Shown: in pieces, positions 1 through 7,711 of the stretch | How the letters are laid out: each line of letters opens with the position of its first letter | Numbering within the stretch: position 1 is the first letter of the stretch | DNA from: Pseudonocardia thermophila | Lineage (GTDB): Bacteria > Actinomycetota > Actinomycetes > Mycobacteriales > Pseudonocardiaceae | DNA length: 64,000 bases | Assembly: GCF_900142365.1 (NCBI RefSeq) | Contig: NZ_FRAP01000012.1 | Coordinates: 1-64,000, forward strand | Reading direction: 5' to 3' | Notes under the pieces: model-generated | Told to the model about the DNA's origin: nothing | The model's database searches: none | The model's input: only the letters and a program-made list of their open reading frames with translations | Program-made: the position numbers and the translations under genes

Positions 1-190
1 CCTCAGACACACCCACCTCGCCCGGAGGCCCTCCCCTCGTTCAAGCCGACACGCCGTCGAGCACTGACAACAACGTCCTGAGTCACTACAGCTAGGGCCG
101 GATCGGGCCGGTGCCGAGGGCTCCGGGCGCAGGGCCAGGAGTAGGGCCGGTGGGGGTAGGGCACAGGCCGAGGCACAGCCTCACCCGGAC
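1..190. other. Left-edge stretch with no supported gene
   Basis: I see no convincing coding region here. The only open frames are short, lack a ribosome binding site and look like chance frames in GC-rich DNA. Short TAGGGCCGG-like words recur around positions 93-152. The stretch may be the tail of an intergenic region belonging to a gene left of the window. Confidence 0.5.
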
Positions 191-243
191 GCAACGAACG
201 GCACTCTCGTCCACTCCTGGTGGACGAGAGTGCCGTTCGTTGC
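191..243. terminator. Perfect 24-bp-arm hairpin
   Basis: Positions 191-214 and 220-243 are exact reverse complements, separated by the 5-nt loop TCCTG. The hairpin sits about 40 bp beyond the stop codon of the leftward HAD gene, so the simplest role is a terminator for that transcript. There is no T-tract, which is common for actinobacterial terminators. The stem is longer and more perfect than a terminator needs, so a REP-like or mobile-derived element is possible. Confidence 0.65.
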
Positions 244-282
244 CGTCAGGCGGGCGTTGCCATCAGGGCTCATGGGTGGGGG

Positions 283-1089
283 TCAGAACCAGCGCTCGAG
301 CACCAGCGCGACCCCGTCCTCGGCGTTGCTAGCGGTGATCTCGTCGGCGACCGCGCGCAGGGCGGGGTGCGCGTTGGCCATCGCCACCCCGTGCCCCGCC
401 CACTGCAGCATCTCCAGGTCGTTGGGCATGTCGCCGAACGCGATCACGTCCCCGGCCGGGACGCCCAGGTCCTCGGCGACGGCGGCCAGCCCGCTCGCCT
501 TCGTCACGCCCGGGGCGCTGATCTCGACCAGACCGCGCGGGTGGGAGAAGGTGAGGTCCGCGGCGTCGCCGATCACCGGGGCGAGCGCGGCGACCATGGC
601 GTCGCTCGACAGGGAGGGGTTGCGGACCAGCAGCTTCACCGCGGGCTCACCGAGCAGCTCGGACCGGTCGACGACCGCTCCGGCGGCCTCGTCCCAGGCG
701 TTCCGGTAGCCGGGTTCGGCCAGGAACGGCGAGGGTCCGTGCGCGCTCCTGCCGACCCGCTCGACGGCGAGCCCGCTGCCCGGCAGCGTCTCCAGCACCG
801 CGCCGGCCAGCTCGGCGAGCGTCGCCGCGGGCAGGGCGCGGTCCCACACCACGCGGTCCTCGACGGCGTCGTAGAGCAGCCCGCCGTTGGCGCACACGGC
901 CAGCCGGACGTGCGCCAGCTCGGCGAACACGGGCGGGATCCAGCGCGGCGGGCGGCCGGTGACCAGCACGAACGGCACGCCGGCCGCGACGACCTGCGCG
1001 ACCGCCGCGGCGGTGCGCGGGGTCACGTGTTCGTCGGGATCGAGCAGCGTGCCGTCGACGTCGGTGGCCACCAGGCCGGGAGCTTGCAC
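283..1089 (-). CDS. Cof-type HAD-superfamily phosphatase
   Basis: This is a predicted cytosolic haloacid-dehalogenase-fold phosphatase of about 268 residues, the usual length for the Cof/YbiV subfamily that acts on sugar phosphates and similar small phosphoesters. The N-terminal nucleophile motif DVDGTLLDPD (Asp10 and Asp12) and the C-terminal acidic motif GDMPNDLEML are both present, with a type II cap region between them. The start is a GTG at 1087-1089, giving MQAPGLVATDVDG; no strong ribosome binding site is visible, so the start is uncertain by a few codons. It lies just downstream of the dioxygenase gene in the same direction and may be co-transcribed with it. The substrate cannot be deduced from sequence. 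Confidence 0.88.
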   Translation of the reverse strand: MQAPGLVATDVDGTLLDPDEHVTPRTAAAVAQVVAAGVPFVLVTGRPPRWIPPVFAELAHVRLAVCANGGLLYDAVEDRVVWDRALPAATLAELAGAVLETLPGSGLAVERVGRSAHGPSPFLAEPGYRNAWDEAAGAVVDRSELLGEPAVKLLVRNPSLSSDAMVAALAPVIGDAADLTFSHPRGLVEISAPGVTKASGLAAVAEDLGVPAGDVIAFGDMPNDLEMLQWAGHGVAMANAHPALRAVADEITASNAEDGVALVLERWF

Positions 1090-1106
1090 GTCGACCAGCG
1101 TACGGT

Positions 1107-1877
1107 TCAGCCGAACTGCAGCGACCGCTTCGCGAGCCCGTACCAGTAACCGTCGACCTTCGTCCGGGCCGGGCCGTCGTCGGCGCTCGCCCCGAGCGTG
1201 ACGAAGAGCGGGGCGAAGTGCTCCGTGCGCGGGTGTGCGATGCGGGCGGCCGGGGCGGTGTGGGCGAAGTCCAGCACGGCGTCGACGTCGTTGCGGGCCA
1301 GCGCCTCGGCGCCCCACTCGTCGAACTCCCGCGACCACGCCGGCGCGGGTGCGTCGGTGCGGCCGCCGACCTCGCGCAGCGCGTGCAGGTTGTGGGTGAA
1401 GAAGCCGCTGCCGACGACCAGCACCCCCTCGTCGCGCAGCGGGGCGAGCCGGCGGCCGAGCGCGTAGAGGTGCTGCGGATCGAGCGTGGGCATCGAGATC
1501 TGCAGCACCGGGATGTCCGCGGCCGGGAACATCTCCTTGAGCGGCACGTAGACACCGTGGTCGAGGCCGCGGGTGGGCTCGTCGCGCACGGGGGTGCCGA
1601 CGAGCTTGCGCACCTGGTCGGCCAGCTCCGGCGCGCCGGGCGCCGGGTAGGTGACCCGGTAGTAGTGCTCGGGGAAGCCCCAGAAGTCGTAGACGAGCGG
1701 CACGGTGGTGGTCGCGCCGATGGTGAGCGGTGCGTCCTCCCAGTGGGCCGAGACGACGAGGATCGCCGACGGTCGCGGCAGCTCGCCCGCCCACGCGGCG
1801 AGCTGGCCGGGCCAGATCGGGTCGTCGGCCAGCGGCGGGGCGCCGTGGCTGAGGTACAGCGCCGGCATGCGGGACAT
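1107..1877 (-). CDS. ygiD: 4,5-DOPA-type extradiol ring-cleavage dioxygenase
   Basis: This 256-residue protein belongs to the LigB-like extradiol dioxygenase family (YgiD/DODA), which opens catechol rings using a metal bound by histidines. The conserved N-terminal SHGAPP segment (His11), the VVSAHWED segment and the later FFTHNLHALR segment supply the expected metal-binding histidines. The start ATG at 1875-1877 is supported by GGAGG seven bases upstream. An upstream in-frame start exists but lacks a ribosome binding site. Bacterial homologues are often annotated as DOPA dioxygenases, but their physiological substrate is usually unknown. The next gene in the same direction is the HAD phosphatase, 17 bp away. 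Confidence 0.88.
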   Translation of the reverse strand: MSRMPALYLSHGAPPLADDPIWPGQLAAWAGELPRPSAILVVSAHWEDAPLTIGATTTVPLVYDFWGFPEHYYRVTYPAPGAPELADQVRKLVGTPVRDEPTRGLDHGVYVPLKEMFPAADIPVLQISMPTLDPQHLYALGRRLAPLRDEGVLVVGSGFFTHNLHALREVGGRTDAPAPAWSREFDEWGAEALARNDVDAVLDFAHTAPAARIAHPRTEHFAPLFVTLGASADDGPARTKVDGYWYGLAKRSLQFG

Positions 1878-1928
1878 GGTCGAGCCTCCAATTATGTGAA
1901 CTCTCAACCATCGTACGGCCGCGACGCC

Positions 1929-1993
1929 GCGTCGAGAACGAACTCATGGTGATCAACAGCGCTTTTCGATCACCACAGGTTCGTTCTCGACGC
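1929..1993. repeat. Dispersed hairpin repeat, copy 1
   Basis: An imperfect inverted repeat of about 65 bp. The outer arms share GCGTCGAGAACGAAC, followed by a 3-base mismatch and then TGGTGATC. A second copy with 56 of 63 bases identical lies at 46617-46680. This copy starts 13 bp beyond the stop of the leftward DUF350 gene and upstream of the dioxygenase ribosome binding site. It could act as a terminator for the three-gene cassette. Two related copies 44.7 kb apart suggest a REP-like or MITE-like family. Confidence 0.75.
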
Positions 1994-2005
1994 AGTACCC
2001 CGCAC

Positions 2006-2455
2006 TCAGATGATCGCGACCGCGACGACGGTGCCGATCGCGATCTGCGCGGCCGCGATCACCCACGCCTGCGGCAGCAGCTCCTCCGCCTTCAACACCT
2101 CGCCCACGTCGATGCCGGTGACCCACTCGAGGATCCGCACCGCGGCGACCTGGGCGATGATCCCGACCAGGCCGAAGATCAGCGTCTGCAGCAGCCCCTC
2201 CAGGAGGGTGCCCGACGACACCGAGATCGCGGTGACGATCACCAGCGCCATCGCGAGCAGCCCCGAGGCGGTGACCAGCACCGATCCCGGGTTGCCGCCG
2301 CGGACCATGCGGATGAGCGGGCCGGGCGTGGTCACGTCGACCGCCCAGAACCCGATCAACAGCAGCAGGAGGCCGAGCAGCGCGTAGAGCAGGATCGCGC
2401 CGATCCCGATGCCGATCAGGCCGAAGAAGTCCGGACCGATCACGGTCTGGTCCAC
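2006..2455 (-). CDS. DUF350 (YjfL-type) membrane protein
   Basis: A 149-residue integral membrane protein with four predicted hydrophobic segments (about residues 9-40, 55-85, 88-110 and 125-149). The pattern matches the DUF350/YjfL family, whose members are usually about 130-150 residues. The GTG start at 2453-2455 is preceded by GGAGG at good spacing. It is the last gene of a leftward cassette behind a glutathionylspermidine-synthase-like enzyme and a YgiB/YjfM-like protein, mirroring the yjfL-yjfM-yjfC neighbourhood of enterobacteria. DUF350 proteins have no proven function. The conserved linkage suggests that it is the membrane partner of the ATP-grasp ligase. Confidence 0.85.
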   Translation of the reverse strand: MDQTVIGPDFFGLIGIGIGAILLYALLGLLLLLIGFWAVDVTTPGPLIRMVRGGNPGSVLVTASGLLAMALVIVTAISVSSGTLLEGLLQTLIFGLVGIIAQVAAVRILEWVTGIDVGEVLKAEELLPQAWVIAAAQIAIGTVVAVAII

Positions 2456-2499
2456 ACCTACCTCCAGGGGAGCTCACGTGCCGAGCGGCGGGGGACCGC

Positions 2500-3666
2500 T
2501 CACGACTGCGGGATGCGGTGGGGCACGAACGCCGCGCCGTCGTCCGTCACGAGACCGGCCGACTCGCGGATGCCCAGCCCCGCCGCGGAGTCACCGACGA
2601 TCCAGGCGCCGAGAACCGGACGGTAGCCGTCGAACTCGGGCAGCGGGGCGAAGAGCTGGTAGACGTACCCCTCCTCGCCGTAGACACCACCCGTCCGGTG
2701 CTCCATGCCGGGCGCGACGATCGAGATGTTGGCGCCCTCGCGGCCCAACCGGGGCTTGCGGACGTACTCGGTCAGCAGGCCGGGCTGATCGAGGAAGGCG
2801 GGCAGCAGGTTGGGGTGGCCGGGGTGCATCTCCCACAGCACGGCCAGCAGCGCCTTGTTGGAGAGGATGCACTTCCACAGCGGCTCGATCCACAGCGTCT
2901 CCGGCAGGTTGCGCAGCACGTGCTTGCCGAAGTCGTCGTTGAAGATCCACTCCCACGGGTAGAGCTTGAAGACCGTGGAGATCGTGGCCTCCTCGAGATC
3001 GGTGAACCGGTCGAGCGTGACGTCCCAGCCGATGTCCTCGATGGCCAGCCCGATCGTGTCGAACCCGGCCTCCGCGGCGGTCTCCTGCAGGTAGCTGACC
3101 GTGACGTGGTCCTCGCCGGTGGTGTCGCCCGCGGACCAGGTGAAGTACACCTCGCCCGACGGCAGCCGGTTCTTCAGCGCCCGCCAGCGCTCGACGAGCT
3201 GCTCGTGCAGCGAGTTCCACTGGTCGTCGCCGGGGTGGGTGTCCTGCAGCCAGTACCACTGCAGGATCGACGCCTCGAGCAGCGTGGTCGGGGTGTCGGC
3301 GTTGTACTCCAGGAGCTTCGCCGGCCCGTTGCCGTCGTAGCGCAGGTCGAACCGCCCGTAGACGTGCGGATCGGAGCGCTTCCACGACGCCGCGACGGCT
3401 TCCCACGCGAACTCCGGGATGGCGAAGTCGCGGAACCGCCCGGCCGTGACGACGTGGTCGACGGCCTCCAAGCACATCGAGTGCAGCACCTCGACGTCGG
3501 CCTCGAGCGCGAGGACCTCGTCCATCGAGAACGTGTAGTGCACCGACTCGTCCCAGTACGGGCGCGCGACGCCGCCGATGCCGCGGCCGGGGGTGTTGAA
3601 GCACATCCCCTGCTCGCGGATCGTCTGCTCCCAGCCAGGACGCGGGGTCCCGGTGCGTCGTTCCAT
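2500..3666 (-). CDS. Glutathionylspermidine-synthase-like ATP-grasp amide ligase (YjfC/YgiC type)
   Basis: A 388-residue protein that covers the glutathionylspermidine synthase fold (GSP_synth, ATP-grasp) without the amidase domain of E. coli Gss. Recognisable segments include RFDLRYDGNGPAKLLEYN near residue 105, LWEMHPGHPNLLPA, and YVRKPRLGREGANI, a family signature in which Lys and Arg probably contact ATP. The family forms amide bonds between a carboxylate and an amine or peptide; stand-alone members lack a demonstrated substrate. Actinobacteria normally use mycothiol rather than glutathione, so glutathionylspermidine itself is an unlikely product. The gene sits 12 bp downstream of the YgiB-like gene and 44 bp upstream of the DUF350 gene. 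Confidence 0.87.
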   Translation of the reverse strand: MERRTGTPRPGWEQTIREQGMCFNTPGRGIGGVARPYWDESVHYTFSMDEVLALEADVEVLHSMCLEAVDHVVTAGRFRDFAIPEFAWEAVAASWKRSDPHVYGRFDLRYDGNGPAKLLEYNADTPTTLLEASILQWYWLQDTHPGDDQWNSLHEQLVERWRALKNRLPSGEVYFTWSAGDTTGEDHVTVSYLQETAAEAGFDTIGLAIEDIGWDVTLDRFTDLEEATISTVFKLYPWEWIFNDDFGKHVLRNLPETLWIEPLWKCILSNKALLAVLWEMHPGHPNLLPAFLDQPGLLTEYVRKPRLGREGANISIVAPGMEHRTGGVYGEEGYVYQLFAPLPEFDGYRPVLGAWIVGDSAAGLGIRESAGLVTDDGAAFVPHRIPQS

Positions 3667-3678
3667 GTCCCGCCCCGC

Positions 3679-4332
3679 TCAGCTGCCGCTGGACTTGCTC
3701 GACGAGCCGCCGGACTTGCTGCTGCCGCTGCTGCTCTTGGCGCCGAGCCCGCCGCGCACCGAGGTCGAGCCCGAGCTGGAGCCCAGCGACGGCCCGTCGC
3801 CGGACGACGACCTGCCGCCCGAGATCGTGCGCCCGGAGGTGTAGGTCTTGATCTTGGTCTTGTCGCTGGGGAGCGTGGTCGTCCCGCCCTTGACCCGCTC
3901 GCCGAGCGTGCCCGAACCGCCGTACGTGTAGTGGTACTGGCGCCCGCCTGCGCCGATGAAGATCGGGTACGGGTACGCCCCGGAGGGACCGCTGCTGCTC
4001 GCGACCGGGGTGACGCAGTTCGAGTCGTCGACGATCACGCCGTCCTCGTCGGTGCAGTAGGCGGTCTCCTCGTCGCCCGACGTGATGAGGTAGCCGATCC
4101 CGATCACGGCGGCCAGCCCGACGGTGACCCCTGCCCCGTTCATGATCCGCCTGCGGATGCGCTGCTTGCGCGCGGCCTCCTCGGCCTCGCGGCGCGCCTC
4201 CTCGGCCCGGCGCCGCTCGGCCTGCTCGCGGGCCTTCTGCTCGGCGAGGGTGGGCTCGCGCGGCGGGGTGGTCCCGTCCTGGAAGCGCATGCTGCCCGGC
4301 CGCGGCTCCTCGGGAACAGGTCCCTCGGTCAC
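3679..4332 (-). CDS. YgiB/YjfM-like (DUF1190-like) protein with Ser/Gly/Lys tail
   Basis: A 217-residue protein. The N-terminal third is a charged Glu/Arg/Ala-rich helix (about residues 19-53), followed by one transmembrane helix (about 56-76). A short domain follows with two cysteines (YCTDEDG and DSNCV) and a Tyr/Gly-rich segment. The last 40 residues are almost entirely Ser, Gly and Lys. The layout and position resemble YgiB/YjfM proteins that precede YgiC/YjfC ATP-grasp enzymes. The GTG start at 4330-4332 is chosen because AAGGAGG lies eight bases upstream. The low-complexity tail could be a substrate of the neighbouring ligase, but that is speculation. Assignment to DUF1190 is by context and pattern rather than a strong motif. 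Confidence 0.7.
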   Translation of the reverse strand: MTEGPVPEEPRPGSMRFQDGTTPPREPTLAEQKAREQAERRRAEEARREAEEAARKQRIRRRIMNGAGVTVGLAAVIGIGYLITSGDEETAYCTDEDGVIVDDSNCVTPVASSSGPSGAYPYPIFIGAGGRQYHYTYGGSGTLGERVKGGTTTLPSDKTKIKTYTSGRTISGGRSSSGDGPSLGSSSGSTSVRGGLGAKSSSGSSKSGGSSSKSSGS

Positions 4333-4539
4333 GGACGCCCTCCTTCGATCAACGCTGCCGCCGATCAACGCTGCCGGACGGCACCGTACCCGCTGATCGG
4401 CAGGACCGGTCCCGTCGACCGAATCGCAGGAGAACCGAAGCCCGATCGTGACGTTCGCAGCACGGCGACGACCGATGGTCGCTCGGGCGGCGCGGCGCGG
4501 CGCCCTCGGAACATCACCCCGGGGCATGATTGTGCCGTC

Positions 4540-5787
4540 ATGACACGCTCCCTGACCGCTCCCGGCCGGGCGGACGCTCCCCCACAGACGACCGGCCGGC
4601 ACGGCGCTCCCCCCGCCGCCGTGCGCCCCGCGCGATCCGCGCAGCCCCCGAAGCTGCCCGAGTCGCGGATCGTGCGTCGGATCGTCGCCGGTGTGCTGGT
4701 CGGTGCCTTGACGATGTTCGGCGTCGCCACGCTGGACACGCTCACCGGCGCCCAGGTGCCGGTGCTGGGCACGCTGGCCTCGCTGCCGGTCCCGGAGGGC
4801 GAGCGCGGCCGCGCGGTCGACGCCGAGGTCCCGCCGCCGACCCCGGGCACCTGCCTGACCTGGACCCGGGTCGACGCGGCCGACGCGACCGTCGTCGAGT
4901 GCGCGCAGCCGCACCTGTTCGAGCAGGCGGGCGCGGTCATCCTGGCCGACCAGGCCGTGCTGCCGGACGACCGCAAGTGGCGCCAACTGGTCTCCGAGCG
5001 GTGCACGCCGCTCGTCAAGCAGTACCTGGGCAAGGAGCTCGACCCGAACGGGAAGTTCCGCATCGGCGCGCTGAAGCCCTCGGCGGCGAAGTGGGAGGAC
5101 GGCGACCGGGAGCTGCGCTGCGGGCTGCAGAGCGCCTCCCGCTCGGGTGCGCTGTACCCGTTGGTCGGCCGCGCCGCCGAGGTCGACCAGTCCAACGTGT
5201 TCCAGCCGGGCACCTGCCTGGGCATCGACGGCAAGACCGTCGGTGACCCGGCTGACTGCGCCGGTCCGCACGCCGTGGAGACGGTCGCGATCGTCGACCT
5301 GAGCACGAAGTTCACCGGCAAGTACCCGTCCGTGGACGACCAGGACGCGTTCCTGCAGCCGGAGTGCGCCAAGCGGGCCGCCCAGTACGCCGGCAGCGAA
5401 GAGGCGATCTCGCAGAAGAAGCTCACCGTCTACTGGGACAACCTGACCGAGGAGTCCTGGAACGCCGGCTCCCGCAAGGTGAACTGCAACCTGGCGGCGC
5501 TGCTACCCGACCGCAGCGGGTTCGCCCCGGTCACGGGCTCGGTGAAGAGCACGGTGCAGGTCGGCGACCAGCCGGCTCCGCCCGCGGAGAACAAGGCCGG
5601 CACGCCGGTCCTGCCGCCGGCGATCGACGGCCCGCCCGCGCACGCGCCGCTGCCGGGTGAGGGCCCGGACAACACCACCGAGCCCAGCCCCGACGCTGGT
5701 CAGACGCCGGCGCCGGAGCAGACCCCGGCGACGACCGAGTCGCCCACCGCCACCCCGTCGGCGGCGGCTCTACCGTTCGGGTTGTGA
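4540..5787 (+). CDS. Membrane-anchored septum-formation-domain protein
   Basis: A 415-residue protein with a cytoplasmic Pro/Ala-rich N-terminus (about 1-45), a single transmembrane helix (about 50-70) and an extracytoplasmic region holding two copies of the septum formation (PF13845-type) module. Each copy begins with a PGTCL-type cysteine segment and later has an LRCGLQ- or VNCNL-type cysteine. The C-terminal 90 residues are a Pro/Thr/Ala-rich tail. Family members are found across actinobacteria and are linked to septation by name only. The ATG start follows an open intergenic region that also serves the divergent leftward cassette. The gene overlaps the next one by 4 bp (GTGA). Confidence 0.8.
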   Translation: MTRSLTAPGRADAPPQTTGRHGAPPAAVRPARSAQPPKLPESRIVRRIVAGVLVGALTMFGVATLDTLTGAQVPVLGTLASLPVPEGERGRAVDAEVPPPTPGTCLTWTRVDAADATVVECAQPHLFEQAGAVILADQAVLPDDRKWRQLVSERCTPLVKQYLGKELDPNGKFRIGALKPSAAKWEDGDRELRCGLQSASRSGALYPLVGRAAEVDQSNVFQPGTCLGIDGKTVGDPADCAGPHAVETVAIVDLSTKFTGKYPSVDDQDAFLQPECAKRAAQYAGSEEAISQKKLTVYWDNLTEESWNAGSRKVNCNLAALLPDRSGFAPVTGSVKSTVQVGDQPAPPAENKAGTPVLPPAIDGPPAHAPLPGEGPDNTTEPSPDAGQTPAPEQTPATTESPTATPSAAALPFGL

Positions 5788-6134
5788 GCCTTCACCTGCC
5801 CCGCCGGCAGTTCGAGGAGCTGGTCGCCGACGCGCTCGACATGATCCCGCCGGAGCTGACGGCGGCCATGGACAACGTCGTCGTGCTCGTGGAGTCCCGG
5901 CATCCCGACGACCCGGAGCTGCTGGGGCTGTACGAGGGCGTGGCGCTCACCGAGCGGACCTCGTCGTACGGCGGGGTGCTGCCCGACCGGATCACGATCT
6001 ACCAGGACGCGATCTGCGACATCTGCGCCGACGTGGAGGAGGTGGTGCACGAGGTGGCGGTCACGGTCGTGCACGAGGTGGCCCACCACTTCGGCATCTC
6101 CGACGAGCAGCTGCACGAACTGGGCTGGGGCTGA
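5784..6134 (+). CDS. Zincin-like metallopeptidase family protein
   Basis: A 116-residue protein of the PF06262-type (Zincin_1) family. The zinc signature HEVAHHFGI (HExxH) lies near residues 94-102 and is followed by an acidic stretch with DEQ that could contribute the third ligand. The size matches the family, which is common and largely uncharacterised in actinobacteria. The GTG start overlaps the TGA stop of the septum-formation gene, so the two are translationally coupled. There is no signal peptide, so the protein is probably cytosolic. Confidence 0.85.
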   Translation: MSLHLPRRQFEELVADALDMIPPELTAAMDNVVVLVESRHPDDPELLGLYEGVALTERTSSYGGVLPDRITIYQDAICDICADVEEVVHEVAVTVVHEVAHHFGISDEQLHELGWG

Positions 6135-6137
6135 CCG

Positions 6138-6764
6138 CTATTCAGCGGGTCCGCCCGCGGTGACGTCGCCCGGCTGGGGCACGGTCTCGTCCACCGACTC
6201 CAGCTCCCACCGGCCGTTCGCCCGCGCCCGCAGCACCACGAGGCCGGTGTTGGGCAGGTAGCCGGGCAGGGTGGGGCGCCCGACCATCGCGCCGGCGACG
6301 ATGCGGATCGCACCGCCGTGGCTGACCAGCACGACGGTGCCGGACGCCTCAGCGGTGATCTCCTCGACGACCGGCCGGAACCGGGCCCACACGTCGGCGG
6401 CCGACTCGCCGCCCGGCAACCGCACGTGGGACTCACCGCGGTGCCAGGCCGTGTCGGTGGCGTGGAAGATCTCGCGGGCGGCGTCGTCGGCGCGCTCCTC
6501 CAGATCGCCCACGTACAGCTCGTGCACGCCCTCGACGACGGTGACGTCGAGCGAGTGCGCGGCGGCGACCGGAGCCGCGGTCTGCTGCGCGCGGATCGCG
6601 ACGGAGGAGTACACGGCGGTGACGTCGGCCCCGGCGAGCCGGGCGCCCAGCGCCCGCGCCTGGGCCCGCCCCAGCTCGGTCAGCGGTTCACCGGGAGGCA
6701 GGCTGGACAGCCGCTTCTCGACGTTCGCCGGGGTCTGGCCGTGCCGGGCGAGGACGAACTTCAC
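6138..6764 (-). CDS. Histidine phosphatase (phosphoglycerate-mutase-like)
   Basis: A 208-residue cytosolic phosphatase of the RHG superfamily. The N-terminal LARHGQTP motif provides the phospho-accepting His8, and VSHGGAIRI supplies the second catalytic histidine. The GTG start at 6762-6764 overlaps the stop of pheA by 4 bp, so the gene is coupled to phenylalanine biosynthesis. Many actinobacteria carry a phosphatase of this type next to pheA, as Mycobacterium does with Rv3837c. The specific substrate is unknown. It ends convergently, 3 bp from the zincin gene. Confidence 0.87.
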   Translation of the reverse strand: MKFVLARHGQTPANVEKRLSSLPPGEPLTELGRAQARALGARLAGADVTAVYSSVAIRAQQTAAPVAAAHSLDVTVVEGVHELYVGDLEERADDAAREIFHATDTAWHRGESHVRLPGGESAADVWARFRPVVEEITAEASGTVVLVSHGGAIRIVAGAMVGRPTLPGYLPNTGLVVLRARANGRWELESVDETVPQPGDVTAGGPAE

Positions 6765-7711
6765 GCGCCGGTCCCCGCTCGCAGCGACTCCACCCACGCC
6801 CACGACGCCTCGTACGCGCGGTCGTCGGCGTCCCCGAGCGGGACGACCGTCCGCGGCGGCGTCTGCCCGCTGGTCCCGTTGCCGGCGCGGGGGTAGGAGC
6901 CGAGGAACCGCACGCGGTCGCAGCGGCGGTGCAACGCCGCGAGCGCCTCCCCCACGGCCGGTTCGGCGACGTGCCCGGCGAAGTCGAGGTGGAACCAGTA
7001 CTCGGCGTGCCGGTCCTTGATCGGGCGGGACTCGATGCGGGTCAGGTCGATCCCGCGCACCGCCAGCTCGGTGAGCACACCGAGCAGCGCGCCCGGCCGG
7101 TTCTCGGTGGTGGCCGCGATCGAGGTGCGGTCGTGCCCGGTCGGCGGCGGGGGCGGCGAGCCGGGTCGGCGCACCAGCGCGCAGCGGGTGACCGCGCCCG
7201 CGGTGTCGGCGACGTCGTCGGCGAGCGTGTCCAGCCCGTGCAGCTCGGCCGCCAGCGGTGCCGAGATCGCGGCGTCGATCTCGCCGCGGGCCACCTGGGC
7301 GGCGGCCTCCGCGGTCGACGGCGAACTGACCACCTCGGCGTGCGGGAGGTGGTCGGCGATCCACCCACGGGTCTGGGCGATCGCGTGCGGGTGGGAGCCG
7401 ATCGTCCGCACGTCGTCGACCTTCGTGCCGGGCCGGACCAGCACCGCGAACCGCGGCGCGACCAACGCCTCCCGCACGATCACCAGCGGCGGGTCCACGA
7501 CCAGCCCGTCCAGCACGGCCGGCACCGCGCCCTCGACGGTGTTCTCGATCGGCACGCAGCCGGCGTCGACGCTGCCGTCGCGCACCGCGTCCAGCACCGC
7601 GAGGCTGCCGACGCACGGCACGAGCTCGGCGCCGTCGGCCTCGGGGAGCGAGCGCAGGGCCTGCTCGGTGAACGTGGCCCGCGGGCCCAGGAACGCGATG
7701 CGCAGAGTCAT
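6761..7711 (-). CDS. pheA: Prephenate dehydratase
   Basis: This 316-residue enzyme converts prephenate to phenylpyruvate in phenylalanine synthesis. The prephenate dehydratase domain spans about residues 3-185, with FLGPRATFTEQAL at the start and PIENTVEGAVP in the middle. A C-terminal ACT domain follows from about 200 to 275 with the ENRPGALLGVL segment and the ESRPIK motif, which binds phenylalanine for feedback inhibition. It is a monofunctional enzyme without a chorismate mutase domain, as is usual in actinobacteria. The ATG overlaps the stop of the upstream conserved gene (ATGA), and its own stop overlaps the phosphatase start, so three genes form one operon. Confidence 0.95.
   Translation of the reverse strand: MTLRIAFLGPRATFTEQALRSLPEADGAELVPCVGSLAVLDAVRDGSVDAGCVPIENTVEGAVPAVLDGLVVDPPLVIVREALVAPRFAVLVRPGTKVDDVRTIGSHPHAIAQTRGWIADHLPHAEVVSSPSTAEAAAQVARGEIDAAISAPLAAELHGLDTLADDVADTAGAVTRCALVRRPGSPPPPPTGHDRTSIAATTENRPGALLGVLTELAVRGIDLTRIESRPIKDRHAEYWFHLDFAGHVAEPAVGEALAALHRRCDRVRFLGSYPRAGNGTSGQTPPRTVVPLGDADDRAYEASWAWVESLRAGTGA

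Noticed and set aside
3..194. Short leftward open frame at the left edge
   Set aside because: No ribosome binding site, arginine/proline-rich chance composition and overlap with the perfect hairpin. Not supported as a gene.
5700..6116. Long antisense frames such as those opposite the septum-formation and zincin genes
   Set aside because: They mirror strong sense genes with clear family motifs, have no ribosome binding sites and show typical GC-rich shadow composition.
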